Shown here in pieces: positions 6,823-15,723 of a DNA stretch of 43,337 nucleotides. Under the pieces are notes generated by a model. It was given only the letters and a program-made list of their open reading frames with translations, made no database searches and had not been told where the DNA came from. A program made the position numbers and the translations under genes. Source of the DNA: PVC group bacterium (GTDB taxonomy: Bacteria; Verrucomicrobiota; Verrucomicrobiia; Chthoniobacterales; SZAS-18); assembly GCA_903642295.1 (NCBI GenBank), contig CAHJWO010000004.1:1-43337 (forward strand), read 5' to 3'. Every line of letters starts with the position of its first letter. The first letter of the stretch is position 1.

Positions 6823-8217
6823 ATGCGCTGGCTCATTCCCGTCATCGCTCTGTTCCTGCTCGCGGCCGTGGCAGGCGGGGGGTTGGCGCTGAGAGGACCT
6901 GGCCGCAGCAAAGATGCTGACTTCACCCGGCAGAAGCTGGCTTTTTTGGAACAGGAAAACGGGCGGCTCACCGCATCCCTGGCCCGACTGCAAAGGGCGC
7001 AGGAAAACGCTGACGATGCGCAGCGCCGTTCGGAGATCGAGAAGAATGTGACCAAGTTGCGCGGGCTGCCATTTATCCAACCCATCACTTACCGGGAGAT
7101 TCCCCGTTCCGATCTGCCGGCGATCCTGCGGCAAAAATTGTTCCAGCAAGTGCCGGAGCATGAGTTGGATGATTCCGGGATTGCGCTGACGGCTTTGGGA
7201 TTGCTGCCGGCGGGAACGGACCTGCAAAAAACGTATCTCGCTTTGCTCGGCGAACAGGTGGGCGCTTTCTACGATCAGCATACCCGGGAGGTATTCACCT
7301 TCAGTGGACAACCGCTTTCCAAGGTGCAGAACCGCGTCATTCTGGCCCACGAATTGACCCACGCCCTGGAGGATCAACATTTCCACCTCGCCAATCTGCC
7401 GCTGGAAGCCAAGGGAAACGACGACCGGGCGATGGCTGCCAGCGCCCTGGTGGAAGGGGACGCGACTCTGGTGATGAACCGGTACATGCTGGGGAATTTG
7501 TCCGGCACCGCGCTGAAGGACAGCCTGGCAAGCGCGTTGACGACGGATGTACGGCAACTCGCGGCGGCCCCGCGCTTTCTGCGTGAGACGCTGCTATTTC
7601 CCTACCTGAAGGGACAAGTTTTCTGTCAGAAGCTATACGACAGTGGCGGGTGGCAGGCGTTGGCGGAGGCCTTCGTGAATCCTCCAAGTTGCACTGCCCA
7701 GATTCTCCACCCGGAACGGTTCCTCGCTCAGCCGAGACAGGAACCGGTGATTGTCGAGTTTCACATTGCTTCGGTCGGTGACCGCAAGCCGCTGGTTGAC
7801 AATGTGCTGGGAGAGTTCGGCATTCGCCAACTCCTGCAGAGATGGCGTCACGACGAGCAAGCCGACGACATGGCGGCCAACTGGCTGGGTGATCGCTATC
7901 TGTTGTTTGGCGATGCCAAGGCGAACAGCTACGTCTGGCGGAGCGTCTGGTCGTCCGAGCCAGCCGCGCAACAATTTGCGGTGGCGGCTGTCACCGCTTG
8001 GCGAACCCGACCTGCCGCTGAATCCGGGGCGCTCCAAGGTGATCCGGCGCAGGCGGGAACCGGCGAGCACGCCTTGTGGTCGGCCCGGTTGGCGGACGGT
8101 CGGGAATTGCGTATTTTCCGAAACCATCGAGAAGTGACGCTGCTGGAAGCACAGGATTTTTCCTGGCTGGCAACGCTGACTCCCTCGGTGGCCGCAACGG
8201 AGGGTAATCGCCCTTAA
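6823..8217 (+). CDS. membrane-anchored HExxH metallopeptidase-like protein
   Basis: 464 aa. Residues 4-25 form an uncleaved signal-anchor helix (WLIPVIALFLLAAVAGGGLAL). Residues about 35-75 are a charged coiled-coil-like segment. The body contains AHELTHALEDQHF with the zinc-peptidase pattern H176-E-x-x-H180, and 31 residues on a glutamate in VEGDATLV (E211) that could be the third zinc ligand, as in gluzincins. The HELTHALxDQHF signature is familiar from uncharacterised proteins of Planctomycetes and Chloroflexi. Substrate unknown; the catalytic domain would face the periplasm. An alternative GTG start lies at 6814. It is followed at 4 nt by acylphosphatase, so probably heads the rightward operon. 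Confidence 0.8.
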   Translation: MRWLIPVIALFLLAAVAGGGLALRGPGRSKDADFTRQKLAFLEQENGRLTASLARLQRAQENADDAQRRSEIEKNVTKLRGLPFIQPITYREIPRSDLPAILRQKLFQQVPEHELDDSGIALTALGLLPAGTDLQKTYLALLGEQVGAFYDQHTREVFTFSGQPLSKVQNRVILAHELTHALEDQHFHLANLPLEAKGNDDRAMAASALVEGDATLVMNRYMLGNLSGTALKDSLASALTTDVRQLAAAPRFLRETLLFPYLKGQVFCQKLYDSGGWQALAEAFVNPPSCTAQILHPERFLAQPRQEPVIVEFHIASVGDRKPLVDNVLGEFGIRQLLQRWRHDEQADDMAANWLGDRYLLFGDAKANSYVWRSVWSSEPAAQQFAVAAVTAWRTRPAAESGALQGDPAQAGTGEHALWSARLADGRELRIFRNHREVTLLEAQDFSWLATLTPSVAATEGNRP

Positions 8218-8221
8218 GCTC

Positions 8222-8506
8222 ATGACACAGACTACCAGTCACCGGGTATTTTACAGCGGTCGGGTGCAAGGTGTCGGCTTCCGGTACTCTGTCAAGCAAG
8301 TTGCCGCCGGGTACGAAGTGGTCGGCTGGGTGCGAAATCTGCCGGATGGTCGCGTGGAATTACAGGTCAGCGGGGAGATGGCGGAGGTGGATGCTTTTCT
8401 CCACGCCGTCGCCAAGGGCCAGCTGGCCACCCACATCAAACAGGTGGACCGCGAGCCGCTGCCACCACCGCCGGAAAGCTGGACGGGGTTCGAGATCAGA
8501 CGTTAA
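8222..8506 (+). CDS. acyP: acylphosphatase
   Basis: 94 aa, the normal length for this small enzyme, which hydrolyses the carboxyl-phosphate bond of acyl phosphates. The active-site loop GRVQGVGFR supplies the phosphate-binding arginine. GWVRNLPDGRVE supplies the catalytic asparagine, and an alpha/beta pattern to FEIRR completes the fold. It begins 4 nt after the metallopeptidase stop. Its stop codon overlaps an ATG (TAATG) that opens a long in-frame extension of the ABC ATPase gene, suggesting tight co-transcription. Confidence 0.95.
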   Translation: MTQTTSHRVFYSGRVQGVGFRYSVKQVAAGYEVVGWVRNLPDGRVELQVSGEMAEVDAFLHAVAKGQLATHIKQVDREPLPPPPESWTGFEIRR

Positions 8507-8655
8507 TGGTTTCCTCCCAAGTGAAGATGGCAACGAAATCGACGCGTCAGCAACTGCCACGATGCGGAGAGTTCGAAACAGGAAGTGCTGATGCCAGAAA
8601 TTTCCAGGATGATTTTTGCAAGGAGCCGTCGCATATTCCCGAACTTCCTCCCGTA

Positions 8656-9519
8656 ATGAGTACCCCCGCCATTGCGATTCGAAACCTCACCAAGGTTTTT
8701 CCGATTCCTTTCCGCCGTGACCGTGTCGTTGCCGTGCGCGACCTTTCACTGGAGGTCGCGCCCGGGCAGGTTTACGGCCTGCTGGGGCCGAACGGGTCCG
8801 GGAAAAGCACGACCATGAAAATCGTGCTGGGGTTGATCTCGCCGAGTGCGGGCCGGACCGAAATATTCGGGCGGGACAGTCAAATCGTGGACAGCCACGA
8901 GGAAGTAGGATTTTTGCCGGAAAACCCGTACTTTTACAAGTATCTCACGGGAATGGAGACGCTCAGGTTTTACGGCAAACTGTGCGGACTGCGTGGTGCA
9001 CAGCTGGCCGATAAAGCAGGCGAATTGCTGAAGCTCGTCGGCCTGGAACATGCGCGCGACCGGCGGTTGGGAGGATACTCGAAAGGGATGCTCCAAAGGA
9101 TCGGGCTGGCGCAGGCGCTGATTCAGGACCCGAGGTTGCTGGTGCTCGACGAGCCAACCGCGGGCGTCGATCCGCGGGGCTCGGCGGAAATTCGTGATTT
9201 GATCGTGGGCTGCAAAGATCGTGGAATCACTGTCCTGCTGTGCTCGCATCTGCTCGGGCAGGTGCAGGAGATCTGTGACCGGATCGGCATTCTGGACCGG
9301 GGAATCCTGGTGCGAGAGGGCAAACTGGAGGAATTGATTTCCATCGAGGACCAGACCGAGATGATTTTCCGGGATGCACCCCCCGCGTTGCTGGCAGAAA
9401 TCCAGCAGTTGGTAGCAAAGTCGTACCCGCAGGTCAACCTGCTGGAAACCCGGAAACCCCAGACAACCCTCGAACGGTATTTTCTGGAGGTGACCACCGC
9501 AGCCAAGGCGAAAGGCTGA
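8656..9519 (+). CDS. ABC-2 type transporter, ATP-binding protein
   Basis: 287 aa from the chosen ATG. It has Walker A LLGPNGSGKSTTMK, a Q-loop region followed by FLPENPYFYKYLTG, signature YSKGMLQRIGLAQAL, Walker B LLVLDEPTAGVDP and switch histidine LLCSHLL. This is the DrrA/CcmA-like group that pairs with ABC-2 permeases. The next gene is such a permease, 19 nt away. The frame also opens at ATG 8506, overlapping the acylphosphatase stop (TAATG). That version would add 50 residues with no ABC features, so the start at 8656 (MSTPAIAIRNLTKVF) is preferred on family grounds although no Shine-Dalgarno sequence stands before it. Transported substrate unknown. Confidence 0.92.
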   Translation: MSTPAIAIRNLTKVFPIPFRRDRVVAVRDLSLEVAPGQVYGLLGPNGSGKSTTMKIVLGLISPSAGRTEIFGRDSQIVDSHEEVGFLPENPYFYKYLTGMETLRFYGKLCGLRGAQLADKAGELLKLVGLEHARDRRLGGYSKGMLQRIGLAQALIQDPRLLVLDEPTAGVDPRGSAEIRDLIVGCKDRGITVLLCSHLLGQVQEICDRIGILDRGILVREGKLEELISIEDQTEMIFRDAPPALLAEIQQLVAKSYPQVNLLETRKPQTTLERYFLEVTTAAKAKG

Positions 9520-9538
9520 CCGTTGGCATTCTGATTTA

Positions 9539-10471
9539 ATGTCTGCGACTATGGATGCACCGCTTTCCGCTTTCTCTCCCAGGGCTGCCACCGTCCAGCA
9601 TCGGTTTTTTTCGCCGGGGCGGGTTTGGGCCTTGGCAACCAACACGTTGACCGAACTCATCCGGCTCAAGATTTTCTACTTTCTGCTGCTGTTCGCGCTG
9701 TTGTTGATTGGCTCGTCGGCATTTCTGGTGCAGCTTTCCTTCCAGGATCAATTTCAGATGCTCAAGGACGTGTCGCTGGGGGCCATGTCAATTTTTACCA
9801 GTTTGCTCGCGATTCTGGCCACGTCCGGGCTGTTGCCCAAGGATATCGAAGATCGCACCTTATACACAATCCTGGCGAAGCCGGTGTCACGGTTGGAGTA
9901 CCTGATGGGCAAACTCTCGGGTGTCGTGCTGCTTCTCTTCGTCTCCATGCTGCTCATGGGAGTGATGTTTGCAGCCGTGCTCTTCTGGCGGGTCCACGTG
10001 GTGACGGGTGAACTGGTCACCGGCGGTGGACCGCAAGAATTGATCGACCAGCAACTCCGTGATTTGCACGCGACGGCGTACAACCCAAACGTCTGGGCGG
10101 GTGGGCTGGTCATCTATGCCAAGGCGTGCCTCCTCGCATCCTTGACGATGTTTATCTCCACCTTTGCATCGTCCTCGATTTTTACCGTCATCGTGACGGT
10201 GGTGATTTACTTCATCGGGCATCTGCAAGCGACGGCCCGGGACTATTGGCAGGTGAGTAACGGAGCGGCAATGGGGCATTTGACCAAGGCCTTTCTGGCC
10301 TTCGTTTCTCTCGTGTTTCCTGATTTGCAGTTGTTTAATCTGGTGGACGAGATCGTCGTGGGCACCCCGATCGCCGCCTGGCTGCTCTATAAGACATTGG
10401 GTCTCGGATTGATGTACTTCCTGATTTATCTGTTGGCCGCGTTTTTTGTGTTCTCCAACAAGGAGCTTTGA
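9539..10471 (+). CDS. ABC-2 type transporter permease
   Basis: 310 aa integral membrane protein. After a short cytoplasmic start comes a first helix (IFYFLLLFALLLIGSSAFLV), a pair around residues 75-100 and 118-142, a helix near 190-225 including FTVIVTVVIYFIGHL, and a final helix IYLLAAFFVFSNKEL at the C-terminus. The motif DIEDRTLYTILAKPVSRLEYLMGK is typical of ABC-2 permeases of the NosY/CcmB-like kind. It pairs with the upstream ATPase. Its stop overlaps a TTG that could start the next gene. Confidence 0.9.
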   Translation: MSATMDAPLSAFSPRAATVQHRFFSPGRVWALATNTLTELIRLKIFYFLLLFALLLIGSSAFLVQLSFQDQFQMLKDVSLGAMSIFTSLLAILATSGLLPKDIEDRTLYTILAKPVSRLEYLMGKLSGVVLLLFVSMLLMGVMFAAVLFWRVHVVTGELVTGGGPQELIDQQLRDLHATAYNPNVWAGGLVIYAKACLLASLTMFISTFASSSIFTVIVTVVIYFIGHLQATARDYWQVSNGAAMGHLTKAFLAFVSLVFPDLQLFNLVDEIVVGTPIAAWLLYKTLGLGLMYFLIYLLAAFFVFSNKEL

Positions 10472-10482
10472 AGCTTTGGCAC

Positions 10483-11343
10483 ATGAAAATTGACGAGGGA
10501 ATTGCGCAAGCGACACCGTCACTGGGGTCTCGTCGGCGGCAGTACAGTTCCTACGCCATCGCGGCACTGATGGTGCTGGTATTCGGGGCGGCACGTTTAC
10601 CGTTTGAAGCAGGACTGACGCGTCAACACCGGGCAGCCTCTTTCGGCAACGTTCAGCTAAACCTCGGTTTGCGGGCAAAAATCGGGCAACTCGGGTTTCT
10701 GGCGGCGCTGAGTGGGTTCCGCACCCTGGTGGCAGACCTCTTGTGGATCCAGGCGCATACCGCCTGGGAAAAGGTGGAGTACGGACGGATGAACCTGATG
10801 CTGAACACGGTGACCACGCTCGCGCCTCACAACGTGAACTTTTGGGACCTGTCAGCCTGGCACATGGCGTACAACGCTAGCGTAGCAGCATTCAACGATT
10901 CAAAGCAGCCGAAACTCGTGCGGCGGTTGCAGGCGCAGCACCAATATTTCATGGTCGGAAAAGACTTCCTTGAGCGCGGAATCGCCAACAATCCCGGCGC
11001 ATACGTGTTGCACCAGAGTCTGGGAGCAATTTACCGCGACAAGCTGGAAGACCATTGGAATGCTTTCCTGGAGTACGACAAGGCGGCGGCTTTCGCCAGA
11101 GCACCCACGTACGAGAAACGCTTTGCAGCCTATGAATTGGCCAAAGTGCCGGGGCGAGAGCGGCAGGCGTGGGAACGGCTCAAACGGCTTTACGACATGG
11201 GACCGCAAGAGAGACTGCCCACTTTGGAGAAGTCTCTCAAAGCGATGGAAGAAGCGCTGAGCCTACCCGAAGAGCAGCGAGTTTATAAGACGCCCGTTCA
11301 GAACCCTTTAGACATCATCGGGAAGAAACTTCAGATTCCCTAG
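10483..11343 (+). CDS. membrane-anchored helical-repeat (TPR-like) protein linked to ABC-2 transporter
   Basis: 286 aa from ATG at 10483. A TTG at 10468, preceded directly by AGGAG and overlapping the permease stop, is the alternative start. One membrane helix (residues about 21-38, YAIAALMVLVFGAARLPF) is followed by a mostly helical extracytoplasmic part with TPR-like spacing: WEKVEYGRMNLMLNTVTTLAPHN, FLERGIANNPGAYVLHQSLG, WNAFLEYDKAAAFARAP and YEKRFAAYELAKV. I do not recognise a named family. Its place directly after the ATPase and permease suggests an accessory or adaptor of the transporter, which is inference. Confidence 0.72.
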   Translation: MKIDEGIAQATPSLGSRRRQYSSYAIAALMVLVFGAARLPFEAGLTRQHRAASFGNVQLNLGLRAKIGQLGFLAALSGFRTLVADLLWIQAHTAWEKVEYGRMNLMLNTVTTLAPHNVNFWDLSAWHMAYNASVAAFNDSKQPKLVRRLQAQHQYFMVGKDFLERGIANNPGAYVLHQSLGAIYRDKLEDHWNAFLEYDKAAAFARAPTYEKRFAAYELAKVPGRERQAWERLKRLYDMGPQERLPTLEKSLKAMEEALSLPEEQRVYKTPVQNPLDIIGKKLQIP

Positions 11344-11391
11344 GAACAAAGGGTTTACAAAACTCCGTTGGCAGTCTTGTATAAAACTGAC

Positions 11392-12114
11392 ATGCGTTTT
11401 GCTATTTTCGGGGACATTCACGCGAACCTTGAGGCTCTGGAAACAGTCCTCGCCGATGCGCGTGAAAATGGCTGCAGCCATTTCGTCTGCCTTGGCGATG
11501 TCGTCGGCTACAACGCAAATCCGCACGAGTGTCTGGAGATCGTCCGGGGGCTGGGTTGTCCGGTGGTGAAGGGCAACCACGACGAGCAGGCTGCCATCAG
11601 CGACTCGCTCGACGGGTTCAATCCGCTGGCGGAGGAAGCCCTGAACTGGACACGCGAAAATCTGACCGTTGACGACAAAAAATTTCTCAACGAGTTGCGC
11701 CTGGTCCGGCAGGTGCGCGATTTTACCATCGTGCACGCCACGCTCGATACCCCGCACAAATGGGGTTACGTTTTCAATCAGCTCGATGCCAGTGCGAGTT
11801 TCAGCTACCAGCACACCAGCGTTTGCTTTTTCGGGCATACCCATGCGCCGCGCGCCTACATCCGCGACGGCCCCGTGATGAGCATCCCGCTCGACAAGAT
11901 CAAGTTCGAGATGGGTAAGAAGTATTTCATCAACATTGGCAGCGTGGGACAGCCACGGGACGGCGACTGGCGGGCGGCTTACGTTATTTACCACGTGGAC
12001 AAAAACTTTATCGAGTTGCGGCGTTTAGAATACGATATTCAGACCGCCCAGAAAAAAATTCTGGCGGCCGGATTGCCCAAACGGCTCGCGGACCGTCTGG
12101 CCATCGGAAAGTGA
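11392..12114 (+). CDS. calcineurin-like metallophosphoesterase (YfcE/MJ0936-like)
   Basis: 240 aa. All five metal-site motifs are visible in order: GDIHANLEAL, GDVVGYNANP, GNHDEQA, HATLDTP and GHTHAPRAY. This matches small bimetal phosphodiesterases or phosphatases of the YfcE/MJ0936 group; the natural substrate cannot be read from sequence. The start ATG at 11392 matches family N-termini. An upstream TTG at 11368 is less likely. No Shine-Dalgarno sequence precedes it, but TATAAA at 11380-11385 lies 7 nt before the ATG, hinting at its own nearly leaderless transcript. The stop overlaps the glycosyltransferase GTG start by 4 nt (GTGA). Confidence 0.93.
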   Translation: MRFAIFGDIHANLEALETVLADARENGCSHFVCLGDVVGYNANPHECLEIVRGLGCPVVKGNHDEQAAISDSLDGFNPLAEEALNWTRENLTVDDKKFLNELRLVRQVRDFTIVHATLDTPHKWGYVFNQLDASASFSYQHTSVCFFGHTHAPRAYIRDGPVMSIPLDKIKFEMGKKYFINIGSVGQPRDGDWRAAYVIYHVDKNFIELRRLEYDIQTAQKKILAAGLPKRLADRLAIGK

Positions 12115-13187
12115 AGCGCGGTGCCGTGGCTGCGGGTGGTTCTTCGAGTGGCAGCTTCGACAATCCCGAATCGATCCTGGTCATTAAGCCAAGTTCGTTC
12201 GGCGATATCGTTCATACACTGCCGGCGGTAGCGCGTCTTAAGACCGCTTGGCCGAAAGCGAAAATTTCCTGGGTGGTCAATAGCGAATGGTCACCGCTGT
12301 TGTCGGAAAATAAGTGCGTCGATGAAGTGGTGTCATTTCCCAGGCAGAATTTTCGCGGGTGGGCCGGACCAGTACGATTCCGGCGATGGTGCCTGGATCA
12401 ACTGACGAATCAAAAACCTGACCTCGCGGTCGATTTCCAGGGGCTGTTGCGGTCCGCCTGGCTGGTGCACGAGAGCAGGCCCTTCCGCTCGGTGGGGATG
12501 CGGGATGCCCGGGAGGGGGCGCGGTGGTTCTATGACTACTCCGCACCCATGCCAACGGGGAAGCCGCACGCTGTCGAGCGCTATTTGGCCACGTCCGAAC
12601 GGGCGTTACGCATCTACGGGCTACACCCTGAATCGTGGTCGAACCTTGACCCATTATTCCCGCTCCCGGCGGGTGAACCGCCAGAGGAAGCAACCGTCGA
12701 GATTCCAGATCGTTTTATTTTACTGCACCCATTTGCACGAGGGCAGGGGAAGTCTCTCACTGAAGAGCAAGTCCAACGGCTTTGCCGTGACCTGGCGCCG
12801 CATCGGGTTGTCCTGGTGGGCCGACGAACGGCGCCCCTTCCGGCTCTGCCAGAAAATTGCATCGACCTGCTGAACAGAACGTCGTTGAAGCAGTTGATCT
12901 GGCTGATCCGTCGAGCGATGGCGGTCATCACAGTGGACAGCGGCCCTTCTCATCTGGCCGCCGCTCTGCAACGTCCGATGATCGCCATCCATACCTGGAG
13001 TGATCCACGGCGAGTTGGTCCATATTGGCCCCACGCTTGGGTATGGAAAAACGGTACGCTCTTGCAAATGAAGCAAATGTCGGGGTTGGCCGACGAGTTT
13101 TTTGCGCGGCCTCCACGAGATCTCTCCACCGACGATTTGTCGGCGATCGCGCGGTCAGCTACTTCATTTTCAGATTCTTCCGCATGA
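12111..13187 (+). CDS. glycosyltransferase family 9 (heptosyltransferase-like)
   Basis: 358 aa, starting with GTG in a GTGA overlap with the phosphoesterase stop. Family 9 features: ILVIKPSSFGDIVHTLPAVARLK near the N-terminus, DLAVDFQGLLRSAWL in the first domain, ILLHPFARGQGKSL after the linker, and ITVDSGPSHLAAALQRPMIAIHTWSDPRRVGPY in the sugar-nucleotide domain. These enzymes add heptose or related sugars to the lipopolysaccharide core at the inner membrane. The gene has only this one member of an LPS pathway nearby. Its last 29 bp overlap the end of ftsZ on the other strand. Confidence 0.93.
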   Translation: MKRGAVAAGGSSSGSFDNPESILVIKPSSFGDIVHTLPAVARLKTAWPKAKISWVVNSEWSPLLSENKCVDEVVSFPRQNFRGWAGPVRFRRWCLDQLTNQKPDLAVDFQGLLRSAWLVHESRPFRSVGMRDAREGARWFYDYSAPMPTGKPHAVERYLATSERALRIYGLHPESWSNLDPLFPLPAGEPPEEATVEIPDRFILLHPFARGQGKSLTEEQVQRLCRDLAPHRVVLVGRRTAPLPALPENCIDLLNRTSLKQLIWLIRRAMAVITVDSGPSHLAAALQRPMIAIHTWSDPRRVGPYWPHAWVWKNGTLLQMKQMSGLADEFFARPPRDLSTDDLSAIARSATSFSDSSA

Positions 13188-14412
13188 AAGTCGGAACATC
13201 TAGATCCTCGCCATCCACCATCGTCGGCTCACTTTTGTCAAAACGTCCGCGAACGGCGTTTTCGCCAGTTACCTCCGGCGGCCCCGTGCGCACCGTGGCA
13301 GCGGCAGTTGCCTCTGTCGGGTGCAATGGCAAAGCAGGCACCGGGGGAGCCGCAACCGAAGAGCGGGGATGGGTCGGGGAAGACCGGGTACCCGATTGGT
13401 GAACCGCATTCGGACTCACCGCGCCGTTTGTGCGAGCACCGAGTGAACTGATCAAAGTTACGCCGAGCTTACCGGCCAGTTTCTGGTCAACCGCCGCACC
13501 AAACAGGAGTTGGGTTTGCTCGCCGATGTGTTGGGCTAATTCTTCCATGACCGACTGCACTTCGATCAGCGTCAGGTCATGTCCACCGACGATGTTCACC
13601 AAAATATTGGCGGCCTGACCCAGAAGAGTGCCGCGATCCATCAGAGGATTCTGCAGCGCCTGTTCGAGGGCCTGCCTGCCCCGGTCGTGCCCGGAAGCTT
13701 CGCCGTAGCCAAACAGGCAACGAGAATCGTGGCTGCGCAGAGCGCTGAGCAAGTCATCAAAACCGAGGTGAATCAGCCCCCGGCGGTTGACCAAATCCAC
13801 CACCGACCGCACGCTCTGGCTGACGATTTGGTCCGCCCCGGCGAACGCCTCGTGGATGCCGGCTTCGGGCAAAATCAGTTCGCCCATTCGGTCGTTTTCA
13901 AAACACATGACCGCATCGGCATATTGCTGAATGGCTTTCAGAGCCTCCTGCGCCTGTTGCCAACGACGCTTCCCTTCAAAGGAAAACGGCATCGTGGCAC
14001 AAACCAAGACCAAAGAGTTCTGCTCACGCGCAGTTTTGACAATCAACGGCGCGGCACCGGAACCGGTTCCTCCCCCCAAACCCGCACAAACGAGGACTAA
14101 CGGGACCCCCTCTAAAGCCGCTCGAACTTCGTCAATGGCTTCCTCACCCGCGGCGTAACCGAGTTCCGGGTCGCCTCCGGCACCCAAGCCACGAGTAATG
14201 TGCCGACCGAGTTGGATTTTTTGCGTTGCAACGGAGGCAGCGAGCGCTTGAACATCGGTGTTGCAGGCGACGAGATCGACATTCACGGAGCCTTCGAGCA
14301 CCAAACGGTCGAGGACGTTCGAGCCGGCCCCTCCGATTCCGATAACTTTGATGCGAAAATCGGAATCCGTGGTGTGATAGGAGGCAGAATGCTGAGAATG
14401 GGAATCATGCAT
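13159..14412 (-). CDS. ftsZ: cell division protein FtsZ
   Basis: 417 aa tubulin-like GTPase that forms the division ring. Motifs: KVIGIGGAGSNVLDRL, ACNTDVQAL, GLGAGGDPELGYAAGEEA, the tubulin signature region GLGGGTGSGAAP (serine where threonine is usual) and FGYGEASG in the C-terminal half. A proline/serine-rich linker of about 80 residues leads to the conserved tail peptide DVPTFMRKN, the docking site for FtsA and other partners. ATG at 14412 is chosen because the FtsZ core begins about 20 residues later; the frame runs on to 14451. It is the last gene of the dcw cluster, 35 nt after ftsA. Its 3' end lies antisense to the glycosyltransferase gene. Confidence 0.97.
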   Translation of the reverse strand: MHDSHSQHSASYHTTDSDFRIKVIGIGGAGSNVLDRLVLEGSVNVDLVACNTDVQALAASVATQKIQLGRHITRGLGAGGDPELGYAAGEEAIDEVRAALEGVPLVLVCAGLGGGTGSGAAPLIVKTAREQNSLVLVCATMPFSFEGKRRWQQAQEALKAIQQYADAVMCFENDRMGELILPEAGIHEAFAGADQIVSQSVRSVVDLVNRRGLIHLGFDDLLSALRSHDSRCLFGYGEASGHDRGRQALEQALQNPLMDRGTLLGQAANILVNIVGGHDLTLIEVQSVMEELAQHIGEQTQLLFGAAVDQKLAGKLGVTLISSLGARTNGAVSPNAVHQSGTRSSPTHPRSSVAAPPVPALPLHPTEATAAATVRTGPPEVTGENAVRGRFDKSEPTMVDGEDLDVPTFMRKNLKMK

Positions 14413-14447
14413 GACGCGATGGAATAAAGTGGTTGACGGGCAAAGCC

Positions 14448-15665
14448 TCAACGATGAGTTCGATCACCGAAAAGGCGGCTCTTCAGGCGCATCCACATCG
14501 AAGGTTCGGGGTGCTCCAGCTGAGCAAACTGAGCGTACTTTATCAAGCCGAGGGCGGTGGAAAGCTGCGGGTTGGCAAGGGCGGAAGTTACTCCCTGGAG
14601 GGGCGGGGGCTGGGCAGGTTGGACGGGTAAACCGAGGATTTCTTCGGCGAGATGATTGATGCCGTGGACGAGGCTGCAACCACCGGTCAAGACGGCGCCT
14701 GCACCCAGATAGCGGAGGTAGGGCTCGGTCTCCAACTGCCTTTTGAGCAGTTCGAAGGCTTCGCGCAAGCGGAAATGCACGATGCTGTTCAGCGTTTCGC
14801 GTTCGATCTCGCGTCCGGCAAAGCCTGGTTCCGGCGGCAGATGAAATGTTTCGCCCGGGAGGCAGTTGCCCAAGATGGCGCTGCTTTCATCGATCTTGAG
14901 GCGCTCGGCCCGCCCCGCGGGGATGCGCAGTCCCAGGCTGACATCGTTGGTGACATGATCGCCGCCGATGGGGATCACGCCGCTTTGCTTGATGGCTCCG
15001 TCGACATACACCAGGTAATCCATCGTGCCGCCGCCCATATCAACGACGAGCACGCCCAGATTCTTCTGGTTCTGGCTGACGACGATCTGCGCACTGGCCA
15101 GCGAATTGAGAACGACATCTTCCACGTCGAGCGGGATTTCCTTGATGCAGCGGATGGTATTTTGAACGCGGGTGCGAATGCCATGAACGATGTGATAATC
15201 GGCTTCCAATTTCGTGCCCAGCATCCCGACCGGCGTCAATACGCCATCCTGCCCGTCCACATAGTAATGTTGAATGATGGCGTGGAGCAGCGCGTTTTGC
15301 GATGGGATGCTCACTTCCTTGGCTTTGGTTTTGACCTCCTCCAGATCATCGTCATCGATCTCATCGCGACCCTCCGGCAGTTCAACAACGCCGCGATTGT
15401 TGAAGCTGCTGATGTGTCCGCCGGTGATCCCCACGTAAACGCTACGAATGCTCACGTCGCTTTTTTGCTCCGCCTCCGCCACGGCATCGCGGATGCATTT
15501 GTGGACGCTTTCCAGATGCACAATTTCCCCTTTGCGCACCCCGACCGATGGAGATTGCCCGAAGCCCAAGACCTTCAACGATCCATCGGGCCGCAAGTCC
15601 GCAACGGCAACGCAGACTTTGGTGGTGCCAATCTCCAGACCGACGACGATATTCTCTTTACTCAT
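14448..15665 (-). CDS. ftsA: cell division protein FtsA
   Basis: 405 aa actin-fold ATPase that tethers FtsZ to the membrane. N-terminal phosphate loop VGLEIGTTKVCVAVAD, the 1C subdomain region after SVYVGITGGHI, second phosphate loop VVDMGGGTMDYLVY, and adenosine motif LGAGAVLTGGCSLVHG. The last 17 residues (SMWMRLKSRLFGDRTHR) form an amphipathic basic helix, the expected membrane-targeting sequence. The start has a reasonable AGAGGA ten bases upstream. Lies between ftsQ and ftsZ, the standard order. Confidence 0.96.
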   Translation of the reverse strand: MSKENIVVGLEIGTTKVCVAVADLRPDGSLKVLGFGQSPSVGVRKGEIVHLESVHKCIRDAVAEAEQKSDVSIRSVYVGITGGHISSFNNRGVVELPEGRDEIDDDDLEEVKTKAKEVSIPSQNALLHAIIQHYYVDGQDGVLTPVGMLGTKLEADYHIVHGIRTRVQNTIRCIKEIPLDVEDVVLNSLASAQIVVSQNQKNLGVLVVDMGGGTMDYLVYVDGAIKQSGVIPIGGDHVTNDVSLGLRIPAGRAERLKIDESSAILGNCLPGETFHLPPEPGFAGREIERETLNSIVHFRLREAFELLKRQLETEPYLRYLGAGAVLTGGCSLVHGINHLAEEILGLPVQPAQPPPLQGVTSALANPQLSTALGLIKYAQFAQLEHPEPSMWMRLKSRLFGDRTHR

Positions 15666-15723
15666 CAGGCTGACATCCTCTCAAGCTAAAAAATTTGGCC
15701 GCAATCACCCGTCCGATCCCGCA

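Noticed and set aside
6747-7088. N-terminal extension of FolP
   Set aside because: It lies antisense to the coding region of the metallopeptidase gene and has no folate-synthase features.
14652-15689. 345-codon open frame antisense to ftsA
   Set aside because: ftsA motifs on the other strand are complete; the antisense frame is a shadow.
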